A program made the position numbers and the translations under genes. 64,000 nucleotides of DNA from Selenomonadaceae bacterium. Its GTDB lineage: Bacteria > Bacillota > Negativicutes > Selenomonadales > Selenomonadaceae. Below, piece by piece: positions 53,027 to 62,800 of the stretch (position 1 is the stretch's first letter; every line of letters begins with the position of its first letter). The notes under the pieces are model-generated. The model ran no database searches, was not told where the DNA came from, and was given only the letters and a program-made list of their open reading frames with translations. Location of the stretch: NCBI GenBank assembly GCA_017428215.1, contig JAFRRH010000045.1, positions 98,798 to 162,797 of the forward strand, given 5' to 3'.

Positions 53027-54151
53027 TTGAATCGTAGAAATTTCATTAGAAACTTTTTAATCGGCGGCGCGGGACTTGCGGCTTTGGGCGGCGGCGGAAT
53101 ATTTTACTACGTGAATCGCCCCGAATTTGGAAGATTGCCGACGGGTTCGCGCATGGAAAAAATTTTAGCCTCACCGCATTACTTTAAAGACCGCTTTGAA
53201 TGTTTGACGCCGGTTAAAGTCATGAGCGAAGACGTTGCCGAAAAAGAAAATCGAGTTGCCGCGACGTGGAAATTTTTATTCGGCGATAAGACAGGACTTG
53301 TACCGCCCGTGCCCGTTCCGACTGCTAAAACATATTTAAATTATCTAGGCGATGCCGACTGCGCAATTTGGATGGGACATTCGACGATTTACTTGCAACT
53401 CGCTGGACGAAAAATTTTGCTTGACCCGGTGTTTTCGTCATATGCCTCGCCGATTTTTTTCGTCAATCGCGCTTTCGAGGGCAGTAACATTTATTCGGCG
53501 GAAGATTTCCCTGCGCTTGATATTTTGGCGATAACTCACGACCATTGGGATCATTTAGATTATCCGACAATTATGTCTCTTAAGCCGAAAATTAAAACTG
53601 TGCTGTGTCCTTTGGGCGTCGGCGAATATTTCGAGCAATGGGGATTCGACGCCGATAAAATTATCGAGGAAGATTGGGACTCTGTGATTGACTTTGGGCA
53701 CGGCTTGGAGGCGCACATTTTGCCGAGCCAACATTTTTCCGGTCGTCTGTTAACGCAAAATCCAACTGAATGGTGTGCGTTTGCATTTACTACACCTGCG
53801 CGGAAAATTTTTTGTTCAGGCGACGGCGGTTATAGTTCGCACTTCAAGGACATTGGAAAAAAATTTGGCGGATTTGATTTGGCATTTATGGAGAATGGGC
53901 AGTATAATTTGGCATGGCACGCAATACACCTTTTGCCCGAAGAGACCGCGCAGGCGTCAGAAGATATTCGCGCTAAAAAAGTTGTGCCGATTCACGCGGG
54001 GAAATTTGCGCTTGCCCGCCACGAATGGAACGCGCCGTATAAAGATTTGCTTGCCGAAAGTGCTGGCAGAAATTACGAGCTGTTGACGCCGCGTATTGGT
54101 GAGCTGATAAATTTTAAAGAGCAAAGTTTTGAGCAATGGTTTGATATTTAG
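53027..54151 (+). CDS. Exported MBL-fold metallo-hydrolase (UlaG/NAPE-PLD-like)
   Basis: The 374-residue product starts with a Tat-like leader (NRRNFIRNFLIGGAGLAALG). A metallo-beta-lactamase domain follows: WMGHSTIYLQLAGRKILLDP, THDHWDHLDY (zinc ligands), PSQHFSGRL, FCSGDGGYS and VPIHAGKF. The layout is that of the UlaG/NAPE-hydrolysing group; the substrate is unknown. The TTG start is chosen because GGGAGTGA lies 5 bp upstream and the twin-Arg leader follows at once. Confidence 0.85.
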   Translation: MNRRNFIRNFLIGGAGLAALGGGGIFYYVNRPEFGRLPTGSRMEKILASPHYFKDRFECLTPVKVMSEDVAEKENRVAATWKFLFGDKTGLVPPVPVPTAKTYLNYLGDADCAIWMGHSTIYLQLAGRKILLDPVFSSYASPIFFVNRAFEGSNIYSAEDFPALDILAITHDHWDHLDYPTIMSLKPKIKTVLCPLGVGEYFEQWGFDADKIIEEDWDSVIDFGHGLEAHILPSQHFSGRLLTQNPTEWCAFAFTTPARKIFCSGDGGYSSHFKDIGKKFGGFDLAFMENGQYNLAWHAIHLLPEETAQASEDIRAKKVVPIHAGKFALARHEWNAPYKDLLAESAGRNYELLTPRIGELINFKEQSFEQWFDI

Positions 54152-54163
54152 GAGGGTTTTATA

Positions 54164-54811
54164 ATGAAAACTTTAATTGCTATTAACGGAAGTCCGAGAA
54201 AAAATTGGAACACCGCCGAACTTCTCAAGCACGCTATGAAAGGCGCGGAAGAGGCTGGCGCGGAAACCGAATTGATTAATCTTTATTCGCTGAACTTCAA
54301 AGGTTGTACGAGCTGTTTTGCTTGCAAGCTCAAAAGTCGTCCGCACGGTTCTTGCGCTATGAAAGACGACCTCTCGCCCGTTTTGGAAAAAGTTAAAGCC
54401 GCCGACGCTGTAGTTTTTGGTTCGCCAATTTACTTTATGAATCTTTCGGCGGGCATGATTGCTTTTATCGAGCGGCTTTTTTTCTCCAATTATATTTACA
54501 GCGACGAAATTCCGACCGTCTTTCCTAAAAAACTTCCCAGCGCGTTTATCTATACGATGAACATGACCGAAAGGCATTTTGAATTTTTCAACATGAAAGA
54601 ACGTCTCGGCATGTACGAAACTTTTGCAACGAGAATTTTACGTGTTGTACCAAAAGTTCTTCGCGCCTATGATACCGTTCAATTCAAAGATTATTCGTGC
54701 TATGAAAGTTCAATCTTTAATCCCGAAGAAAAATTTGCTTACCGCGAAAAACATTTTGCTGACGACTGCGCGGCGGCTTACGCAATCGGGCGCGACTTAA
54801 TCTTAAAATGA
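54164..54811 (+). CDS. Flavodoxin-like NAD(P)H/FMN reductase family protein
   Basis: A 215-residue flavoprotein. LIAINGSPRKNWNTAELL binds the FMN phosphate, GCTSCFACKLK is a Cys-rich loop as in iron-sulfur flavoproteins of the NADPH-dependent FMN reductase family, and GSPIYFMNLSAGMIAFIERL contacts the flavin. It probably moves electrons to an unknown acceptor. GGAGGG precedes the ATG. Its stop overlaps the next start by 4 bp. Confidence 0.87.
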   Translation: MKTLIAINGSPRKNWNTAELLKHAMKGAEEAGAETELINLYSLNFKGCTSCFACKLKSRPHGSCAMKDDLSPVLEKVKAADAVVFGSPIYFMNLSAGMIAFIERLFFSNYIYSDEIPTVFPKKLPSAFIYTMNMTERHFEFFNMKERLGMYETFATRILRVVPKVLRAYDTVQFKDYSCYESSIFNPEEKFAYREKHFADDCAAAYAIGRDLILK

Positions 54812-55440
54812 TTTACGTACTTTTAATCGCGGTGGCAAGCGTCGCGATGGCAGTTCTCTATAAATTTTCACCGACGCGCAAGGGCTTTTTGATAATTTGC
54901 ACGTTGTTAATTGCAGTGTTCAGCACGAGCCTTTTTATTCACTGGCAACAAACTAAACGAGAACAAATTACACGGGCGCAACTTGAAGACTTGCAGGAAC
55001 GGCAAAAAATTTTCGGTGATTGGTATGCGGCTTATCAAAAGGATATTGACAGCCTCGACCGAAATTGGCAACTTTATCACAATATTTTAGACGGGCTAAA
55101 GACGACGGAGCCGCAAAATTTTAACGCGGAGGCAATTTATCTGCGGTTCAAGGAATTGGAGCGCGAATCCGTTGACGAGCAACTTAAAATTCATCAGCTC
55201 AATCCGCCGCCAGAACTCGACAAGGAAAATCAAGACTTAGTTGCCGTCGTGATAAAAAAAACTCAACGCTACGTAGACGCGCAAACCCGAACGATAACTT
55301 TATCGACTCAAGCCGCAATGCCACCAATAGATTTGGAAATTTTGCAGGTCAGACTTCATGACATAATGATTCGCGAATCGCCGGAAGGTTTATTTACCGC
55401 GCAGGAAATTTCAGCAATACGCGCCGCGCTCGGCGATTGA
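54808..55440 (+). CDS. Hypothetical membrane-anchored protein
   Basis: I do not recognise this protein. It has two membrane segments near the N-terminus (residues 2-16 and 27-45) and then a helical soluble domain of about 160 residues rich in Gln, Glu and Asp. It lacks Cys and looks alpha-helical throughout. The ATGA overlap with the flavoprotein gene ties the two together. Confidence 0.7.
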   Translation: MIYVLLIAVASVAMAVLYKFSPTRKGFLIICTLLIAVFSTSLFIHWQQTKREQITRAQLEDLQERQKIFGDWYAAYQKDIDSLDRNWQLYHNILDGLKTTEPQNFNAEAIYLRFKELERESVDEQLKIHQLNPPPELDKENQDLVAVVIKKTQRYVDAQTRTITLSTQAAMPPIDLEILQVRLHDIMIRESPEGLFTAQEISAIRAALGD

Positions 55441-55454
55441 AACGAGGTGTTTCT

Positions 55455-56378
55455 TTGGAGATTATAAAAAAAATTACCGGCTTAACTAAAAAATATCCGC
55501 GTCCGGTCGTCGCGCTGGGCATGTTCGACGGCGTTCACTTAGGGCACACAAGCGTTATTAGGCACGCCATTGACATTGCTAAAAAGATTGACGGCACCGC
55601 CATTGTTTTTACTTTTTCTAATCACCCGTTGACGGTTATTGCTCCAGACGACGCGCCGCTTATGATTGGCAGTAAAAATCTTCGCCGTGAAATTTTTGTT
55701 GATTTGGGCGTCGATGTGCTGATTGAAATTCCCTTTACCAAAGATTTTAGCAAGAAATCTCCGGAAGAATTTTTGGAACTCCTACAAGATAAAATCGCTC
55801 CTGCTTACGTCGTCACCGGTCCGAATTATACTTTTGGACGATTCGGGCGCGGCAATGGACGTTTGCTCTTGCGCGAGGCTCAAAATTACGACTTTAAGGC
55901 TGAAGTTTGCCAAAGCTTTACTGTCGATAGAAAAATCGTCAGCAGTACTAGAATTCGTGCGCTGATTGCGGTGGGCGATTTGAATTCTGCCAATCAACTT
56001 TTGGGCAGAAATTTCACTTACGCGGGCGAAGTCGTCAACGGCGATAAACGCGGGCGAAAAATCGGATTTCCTACTGCCAATCTTGAAATTGCCGACCATA
56101 GGGCTATGCTTCCCAACGGCGCGTATGTCGTTTACGTCAAAGTTCGCGGGAAATTTTTTAACGGCATTGCTAATATTGGCAACAATCCCACGTTCAAAGT
56201 TGCAAAGCGGCGTTTGGAAGTTTTTATCGACGACTTCAGCGAAAATATTTACGGCGAGGAAATTTTTGTTAGTTTCGTCAGCAAGTTGCGCGATGAGAAA
56301 ACTTTTGCGTCGATTGATGACTTGAAAAATCAATTAAATGAAGACTTGAGGATAATGAGAGATGCCACAGCTAATTAA
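55455..56378 (+). CDS. ribF: Bifunctional riboflavin kinase/FAD synthetase
   Basis: It makes FMN and then FAD from riboflavin. The N-terminal nucleotidyltransferase domain has ALGMFDGVHLGHTSVI and TFSNHPLTV; the C-terminal kinase domain has GDKRGRKIGFPTANL and NIGNNPTF. The 307-residue length is typical. The TTG at 55455 has CGAGGTG 5 bp upstream; the earlier TTG in frame overlaps the previous stop. Its neighbours include a flavoprotein, and the 3' end overlaps rlmD. Confidence 0.94.
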   Translation: MEIIKKITGLTKKYPRPVVALGMFDGVHLGHTSVIRHAIDIAKKIDGTAIVFTFSNHPLTVIAPDDAPLMIGSKNLRREIFVDLGVDVLIEIPFTKDFSKKSPEEFLELLQDKIAPAYVVTGPNYTFGRFGRGNGRLLLREAQNYDFKAEVCQSFTVDRKIVSSTRIRALIAVGDLNSANQLLGRNFTYAGEVVNGDKRGRKIGFPTANLEIADHRAMLPNGAYVVYVKVRGKFFNGIANIGNNPTFKVAKRRLEVFIDDFSENIYGEEIFVSFVSKLRDEKTFASIDDLKNQLNEDLRIMRDATAN

Positions 56379-57681
56379 AATTCATAATTTGGGTTCATCT
56401 GGCGAGGGAGTCGGTAAACTCGGCGAACTCGTCATTTTTGTTGAAGGCGCATTGCCGGGCGAAGAAGTTTTAGCGGAAATTGAAACGCGCAAAAGAAATT
56501 ACGCAATCGGTCGCCTCGTCGAAGTCGTCAAAAAATCTTCGGAGCGCGTGGAGCCTTTTTGTCCGCTGTATAAAGATTGCGGCGGCTGTCAACTTCAACA
56601 TTTAAGCTATTCCGCGCAGTTGAATTGGAAACGTCAGCAAGTTATCGACGCAATCGAACGAATTGGCAAAATCGGCGGCGTTGAAATTTTGGATACGCTC
56701 GGCATGGAAAATCCTCTGCGCTATCGGAATAAAATGCAATTCCCTGTTGGAAAAAATTTGCAAATCGGTTGTTATGCTCGCGGCAGTCATAAAATTATTG
56801 ATACGCAATCTTGCATGATTCAAAACGAACTCAACGATAAAATTCTTGCCGCCGTCCGCAATGTCGCAAAAAAATTTAATTTACAACCCTACAACGAAGA
56901 CACGCACAAAGGTTTTCTTCGCCACGTCATGGGGCGCGTCGGTTGCAACGGCGAATTTATGATTGTTCTCGTCACCGCAACTAAAAATTTCCCCAACGAA
57001 AAAAATTTTGTCCGCGCTCTGCTGAAAGAACTGCCGAACGTTACCAGCATTCAACAGAACGTCCAGACTTTCCACAACAATGTTATTCTTGGTCACGACA
57101 CGAAAATTTTATACGGCAAACCGACAATCCACGACAAAATTGGCAGATTGAGTTTCAATATTTCGGCGCGTTCATTTTTCCAAGTTAACACCGCGCAGGC
57201 TGAAATTCTTTACAAGACAGCTTTGGATTTTGCCGAATTGCACGGGCACGAAACAATTATCGACGCTTATTGCGGCACGGGTACGATTTCCTTGTTTATG
57301 GCGAAAAAAGCCCGCAAAGTTATCGGCGTTGAAGTTGTAAGCTCTGCGATTGCCGACGCTAAAAAGAATGCTCGTGAAAATAATATTCGCAACGCTGAAT
57401 TTATCGTTGGCGACGCCGTAAAAGTTTTGCCGAAAATTTTTGAGCCTGCCGATATTGTGATTGTAGACCCGCCTCGCGCAGGTTGCGATAAAAAAGTTCT
57501 TGAGACCTTTGCCGCCATGCAACCAGAGAAAATTATTTACGTTTCATGCAATCCAGCTACGCTTGCCCGCGATTTGAAAATTTTATACGAACTCGGTTAT
57601 CAGACTAAAAAAATTCAGCCCGTTGATATGTTCCCGTTTACTTCCCACGTCGAAAGCGTTGCTAAGCTCGTTAAAAATTAA
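56362..57681 (+). CDS. rlmD: 23S rRNA (uracil-C5)-methyltransferase RlmD/RumA type
   Basis: A 439-residue SAM-dependent RNA methylase. It has a TRAM domain at the N-terminus, the [4Fe-4S] cysteines in CPLYKDCGGCQLQH plus a later TQSCMIQ, SAM motif DAYCGTGTISLFMAKKA, DPPRAGCDKKVLE and catalytic Cys in VSCNPATLARDL. It overlaps ribF by 17 bp. RlmD- and RlmCD-type specificities are hard to separate by sequence alone. Confidence 0.93.
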   Translation: MPQLIKIHNLGSSGEGVGKLGELVIFVEGALPGEEVLAEIETRKRNYAIGRLVEVVKKSSERVEPFCPLYKDCGGCQLQHLSYSAQLNWKRQQVIDAIERIGKIGGVEILDTLGMENPLRYRNKMQFPVGKNLQIGCYARGSHKIIDTQSCMIQNELNDKILAAVRNVAKKFNLQPYNEDTHKGFLRHVMGRVGCNGEFMIVLVTATKNFPNEKNFVRALLKELPNVTSIQQNVQTFHNNVILGHDTKILYGKPTIHDKIGRLSFNISARSFFQVNTAQAEILYKTALDFAELHGHETIIDAYCGTGTISLFMAKKARKVIGVEVVSSAIADAKKNARENNIRNAEFIVGDAVKVLPKIFEPADIVIVDPPRAGCDKKVLETFAAMQPEKIIYVSCNPATLARDLKILYELGYQTKKIQPVDMFPFTSHVESVAKLVKN

Positions 57682-57735
57682 AATCTGCGCGGGAGGCAAG
57701 GACAGTAAAAATCGTTTGGAACAAAAGACCCCGCT

Positions 57736-58231
57736 TGTAGACAAAGCCCGTCTCGGAATGCTCTGAGACGGGCTTTTGGCTTTGATTTTCTTTTCAGCGG
57801 CGAAGGAATAAGAACTATATAAAGTTTTTGCGCTTTCTTATTGCCTATTTTTTCATATTTAGGCAGGAGAAAATAAGCACTACTTGCACTTTGACTTTAG
57901 CTAAGCCGCGATAATTAGTATAGCGCAGGGCGTTCCTTCGCATCAGCAAAGACTCGCTCGATTGTCTCCTTGCGCTTTTTATAAGTATCGCGAATTTGAG
58001 ATATGTGGCGCAGGTGCTCTGCTTCTAGTCCTTATTCTTGGGGCGTTTGGGCACTGTAGGCAAAACGCCTTTCATGCTCGCCTTTGACAAATGTAGTGCG
58101 GCACCGGTTCCGTCAACGAGTAGCCGATAAACCAGCGGTACGCATTATTCACTTCTATTTCTCTTATCGTCTGGTGCATTGAACGGATTCCAAACAGACT
58201 TATTTTACTTGATAGGTGCTTTTTGTCTACA
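57736..58231 (-). mobile_element. Internally deleted IS1182-type element
   Basis: About 496 bp bounded by TGTAGACAAA inverted ends. On the minus strand the first part encodes LFGIRSMHQTIREIEV and NNAYRWFIGYSLTEPVPHY. After a jump the C-terminal part reads YKKRKETIERVFADAKE and, after a frameshift, LRYTNYRGLAKV. These are conserved blocks of IS1182-type DDE transposases. The middle of the gene is missing, so it cannot move by itself. No target duplication was recognised. Confidence 0.75.
57743..57776. terminator. IS-borne hairpin, likely terminator for the rlmD unit
   Basis: A 12-bp perfect stem AAAGCCCGTCTC/GAGACGGGCTTT with a 10-nt loop at the IS end nearest rlmD. The plus strand continues TTGGC, so termination depends mainly on the strong stem. 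Confidence 0.55.
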
Positions 58232-58245
58232 GTATGCAAGCCACT

Positions 58246-59163
58246 CTACTTTGAGCGGCTCAATTTTTTTTCAAGCGTCGCGTTAAATTTCTCTATCATT
58301 TTAATCGGGCGATAAGATTCTTTAGCTTTGCGCAAACCGTCAATGCCCATGTCCTCTTCGCGATTTATATAAATCATATCCGACCATTCGTGCTCAACGA
58401 AATTTTGATTAATCGCCGCGTAAATCCCGCGAATATTTTGGTCAGCCTTCTCAACGTGAATAACTGCCGTGTCTGAATTTAATTTTTCGCCAAACGTGAA
58501 CGCCACAACTTTATTATCAAGCAAAATCGCGCCGCCTTTAAGTTTGAACTTGTCGAAGTGGTCAAAAATTTCGTGAATGGCGGCTTGCTCGTATCCGATA
58601 AATGGATCGTCGGGATTAGCGCGTTTATGCGTTTCAGACCAAATATTTAGCTCTTCGCGGCACTTCGGGATAATTTCTTCGGTTATCGGCAAATATTTCG
58701 CGTCGGGATATTCTTTGCGGAAGGCGTTGAGATGATTTTTTTTGCCGTGAAATTTTCTGCCCGATAAATTTATCAAATCCTGCGCGAGATAAACGTAATC
58801 GAAATCGTCGCGTTCGGCGGTGATGTTAAATTTCGCGTGAGGATATTTTTCCAGTTCGTCAGCAAAAATTTTTTCCACGTCGACGAATCTAAATTGCCTT
58901 TCGCCGCGATTTTCTTCACCAACGCGCAAAATTTTAGTTATCGCCTCCTGCATTTTATCTTGCGCACCAATCGGTTGCCACGCCGCAAAATGTTCTTCGT
59001 TGGTAGAGAAAACATAAAGTACGTCGCCTTCGACCGCCCATTGCAAGTTCAACATTTCGCGCCACATAAAAAGATTCGTAAACGTATACTCGGCATTTTC
59101 GCAGTAGCGCGACCCGAAAAATTTATCAAACGTCGGCTTATCCGTGCAAATCAGTTTCTGCAA
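58246..59163 (-). CDS. DUF2156 family protein (GNAT-like)
   Basis: A 305-residue protein of the DUF2156/phosphatidylglycerol lysyltransferase C-terminal type, with a duplicated acetyltransferase-like fold. It includes YTFTNLFMWREM near the start, SGRKFHGKKNHLNAFRKEYP, and the late INREEDMGIDGLRKAKESYRP. Relatives transfer aminoacyl or acyl groups, but this cytosolic short form has no known substrate. The TTG start lies 1 bp after the Fe-S gene stop, with a distant GAGGGAG SD, so it is co-translated. Confidence 0.78.
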   Translation of the reverse strand: MQKLICTDKPTFDKFFGSRYCENAEYTFTNLFMWREMLNLQWAVEGDVLYVFSTNEEHFAAWQPIGAQDKMQEAITKILRVGEENRGERQFRFVDVEKIFADELEKYPHAKFNITAERDDFDYVYLAQDLINLSGRKFHGKKNHLNAFRKEYPDAKYLPITEEIIPKCREELNIWSETHKRANPDDPFIGYEQAAIHEIFDHFDKFKLKGGAILLDNKVVAFTFGEKLNSDTAVIHVEKADQNIRGIYAAINQNFVEHEWSDMIYINREEDMGIDGLRKAKESYRPIKMIEKFNATLEKKLSRSK

Positions 59164-59164
59164 A

Positions 59165-59896
59165 TTAATAACAATCAGCTCCCTCGAATAACAATTCCGC
59201 CAAGTGAAATGCCTTTTTGCCGCCTAATTTTAATCCGCGAATGCAATAATGGCAATAGGCTACAACTTTTTCAGTCGGAATTTGTGCGCAATGTTCTTGC
59301 ATGAGCGATTTTTTCTGTTCGTCGGTGTGAGGTTGGAATAATCCTTGTGCGCCGTATAAAAATCTGCGCGGAGCTAATTTCGGATTGCGCGGAACTTGCG
59401 GTTGATATAAAGATATGCCGCAGAACTTAGTTTGCTCGTGATTTTCGGGCAACTCGACGATTTCAAAGTTCATACGCCTCAAAAGTTCGCGAGCCGCTTC
59501 CTGTTCAGCTAAATTTTCCTTCGACCGCCAACAATCTTGAATCGTTATCACCTCGCCGCCAAAATCGGGATATTTAAAGCTTTCGTCCGCCAAAATAAAT
59601 TCCCAAATTGATTCGCGTTGAATTTCGGGACGACTCTCCTCATAAATCGCCGAACAGTTATGGCAAATCGAAATCATCGTCGAGCCAGGCGGAAATTTTT
59701 CGTAATGCTTAACTTTTTTCCAATCATCACGAAAATCTTCCGGAACTCGGTTATCGCAGTCCGCCAATCTGAAATTCGGCACGCAACAGCGGATTATCGG
59801 CAAATTAAACTGCTCGCGAAGGTAATTTTGGATTTTGCGGCTTAATGCGGGATATTGCTCCGTAAATGCGCACGTCGCAACATAAAATTTAGCCAA
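59165..59896 (-). CDS. CCG-domain (HdrB-like) Fe-S protein
   Basis: The 243-residue product has two Cys sets of the CCG type. First, C-x27-CC-x39-CxxC (ATCAFTEQ, IIRCCVPNF, ISICHNCSA); then QDC, TKFCG and AYCHYC. HdrB/LutA-like proteins use such sets to hold non-cubane Fe-S clusters in redox enzymes. The true start is the TTG at 59896 with AGGAG 9 bp upstream, which overlaps the purL stop by 8 bp. Upstream in-frame codons only shadow purL. The role here is unknown. Confidence 0.68.
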   Translation of the reverse strand: MAKFYVATCAFTEQYPALSRKIQNYLREQFNLPIIRCCVPNFRLADCDNRVPEDFRDDWKKVKHYEKFPPGSTMISICHNCSAIYEESRPEIQRESIWEFILADESFKYPDFGGEVITIQDCWRSKENLAEQEAARELLRRMNFEIVELPENHEQTKFCGISLYQPQVPRNPKLAPRRFLYGAQGLFQPHTDEQKKSLMQEHCAQIPTEKVVAYCHYCIRGLKLGGKKAFHLAELLFEGADCY

Positions 59897-62800
59897 AGTA
59901 CTCAACTCCTGCCTCAAAAAGTTTCTGGTCTTTGTCGCCATAAATATTTTTAGCAACGTATTCGCCGATTCGTTCCGAATGTCCCATTTTCCCGAAAATT
60001 TTGCCGCTCGCGTCGGTAATTCCCTCAATCGCCCATGCTGAACCGTTCGGATTAAATGGTAATTCGTTCGTCGGCTCGTTTTTATCGTCAACGTATTGCG
60101 TAGCGATTTGCCCCGCGTCCGAAAGTTTCTTCAACCAAGCGTCGCTGGCAACGAATCTGCCCTCGCCATGTGAAACCGGGATTGAATGAACATCGCCTAC
60201 CTTGTTTTTCGACAACCAAACAGATAAATTGCTTGCAATTCGCGTTTTAACGTATTGGCTGACGTGTCGACCTAAAGAATTATGCGTTAATGTCGGCGAA
60301 TCTTCCTCAAGCTCGCGAATTTCTCCGTAGGGTAGAAGTCCGAGTTTGATTAATGCTTGAAAACCGTTGCATATGCCCAAAATTAATCCGTCGCGCTCTT
60401 TTAAAAGTTTCATGACCTCTTCCGCGATTTTTGGATTTCTAAACGTCGCCGCAATGAATTTTCCAGAACCGTCAGGCTCGTCGCCACCACTGAAACCGCC
60501 AGGCAACATGATTATCTGCGCGGCACGAATTTTTTTCGCCATTTCATCAATACTTTCAGCGATTGCCGCCGACGTCAAGTTCCGAATAACGAAAATATCA
60601 GGCTCGCCGCCCGCTTTTTTCCAAACTTTTGCGCTGTCGTATTCGCAATTCGTGCCAGGAAATACTGGAATAAATATTTTTGGACGCGCGATTTTAGCTG
60701 ATAACTTATAACTGTTAACTGTTAAATTTTTGGTCTCGTTAGGAATTTCTTGCGCTGAAGTCTTAGTTCTTGTAGGGAAAATTTTCTCCAGTGGCTCGGC
60801 AAGAGCTTTTTTAACGTCGTCAAGAGAAATTTTTTCGTCAGCGTAAATTATGAACGGCTCGGCAATAGTTTCACCCAAAAGTTTGAAGTCAAGATTTTCC
60901 GTCGTCTCAACGATAAGACTGCCGTAATTTTTATCAAAAATGTTTTCTGGTACGCTAAATTTAAATCCAATGTCATTTCCAATCGCCATTTTTGAAATAC
61001 ATTCCGCTATTCTGCCGCTCTGTACGCTCATTGCAGAAATTATTTTCCCCGCGCAGATTAATTCGTGAACTTTAGCAAAATTTTTCTTGAGTTCGTCAAA
61101 AATTGGCACGCCTTCATTATCTCGCGGACATTCGACTAGATAAACTTTATTTCTAGCCGCTTTGAATTCCGGCGAGATAACTTTTGCCGCGTTGACGACT
61201 GCAACTGCGAAACTTACCAGCGTCGGCGGCACATGAATATTTTCAAATGTCCCGCTCATCGAATCTTTACCGCCGATTGCCGCTACGCCAAAATTTTTCT
61301 GCGCTATGAACGCTCCTAGCAACGAAGCAAGCGTTTTTCCCCATTTTTCGGGATTTTCGCCCAGTTTCTCGAAATATTCTTGGAACGTTAGATAAGCTTT
61401 GGAATAATCCGCGCCGAGAGCCACTAATTTTGCTAGCGAACTCGTTACCGCGTCAATCGCGCCGTTAAAAGGACTGTTCTCCGAAATTTCAGCGTCAAAT
61501 CCAAATGTCATAGCCGTTGCCGTCGAAGTTTCTCCCTCGCAAGGAATTTTCGCAACCATACCTTCAGCGGGCGTGAGTTGATTCTTGCCGCCGAAAGGCA
61601 TTAAAACCGTCGCCGCGCCAATCGTTGAGTCAAATCGCTCAACTAAGCCTTTTTGATTGCAAACATTTAATCCGCGCAGATTTTCTAGCCACGAAACTTT
61701 TTTAGACGAGGAAACTTTTTGCGGGTCGGAAATTTTCGCTGTGATATGACGTTTAACGCCGTTCGTGTCGAAAAATTTGCGGCTAATGCTAACAATTTCC
61801 TTGCCGCGCCAATTCATAACCATGCGCCCGCTATCAGTAACCTCCGCGACTTCATAAGCCTCTAAATTTTCCGCGTCTGCAAGCGCAATAAATTTATCCA
61901 CGTCATTTTTATCCAAAACGACAGCCATGCGCTCCTGCGATTCGCTGATTGCAAGCTCGGTTCCGTCAAGTCCGTCATATTTTTTTCGCACGGCGTCCAA
62001 ACTTATATTCAAACCCGCCGCAAGCTCGCCAACTGCCACAGCGACGCCGCCCGCGCCAAAATCATTGCAACGCTTAATCAATTTCGCCGCGTCTGGATTT
62101 CTGAACAGCCTTTGAATTTTACGTTCAGTTGGAGGATTGCCTTTTTGGACTTCTGCGCCGCTTTTCGTCAGCGATTCGGATGTATGAACTTTACTTGAGC
62201 CAGTCGCACCGCCGATTCCGTCTCGTCCGGTGCGTCCGCCGAGTAAAATAACTTTATCGCCCGCGCAGGGATTTTTTCTAACGACATTTTCAGCAGGAGC
62301 CGCCGCAATTACCGCGCCTATTTCCATACGTTTTGCAAGATAACCCTCGTGATAAATTTCGTGCACTTGTCCCGTTGCCAAACCGATTTGGTTACCATAT
62401 GAACTGTAGCCTTGCGCCGCGCCGCGAGTAATTTTTTTCTGCGGAAGTTTGCCAGGTAACGTTTCAGAGAATTTTTTATTAGGATTAGCGGCACCAGTCA
62501 CGCGCATTGCTTGATAAACGTAACTGCGTCCGCTCAACGGGTCGCGAATTGCTCCGCCTAAACATGTTGCCGCGCCGCCGAACGGTTCAATCTCTGTCGG
62601 GTGATTATGCGTCTCGTTTTTAAACATAACCAGCCAACCTTCGTCGCGTCCGTCAATCGTCGCCGTAATTTTTATACTGCAAGCGTTAATTTCCTCTGAA
62701 ACGTCCAAATTCGCTGGCTTAACAATTTTCGCGCCTATTGTGCCCAAATCCATTAGCGAAATATCCTTTTTTGCGTCGCGCACGGCTAAATATTCGTCAA

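Noticed and set aside
59897..60091. Upstream extension of the CCG-type Fe-S protein frame
   Set aside because: It lies wholly inside purL on the same strand in another frame; the SD and TTG at 59896 explain the gene better.
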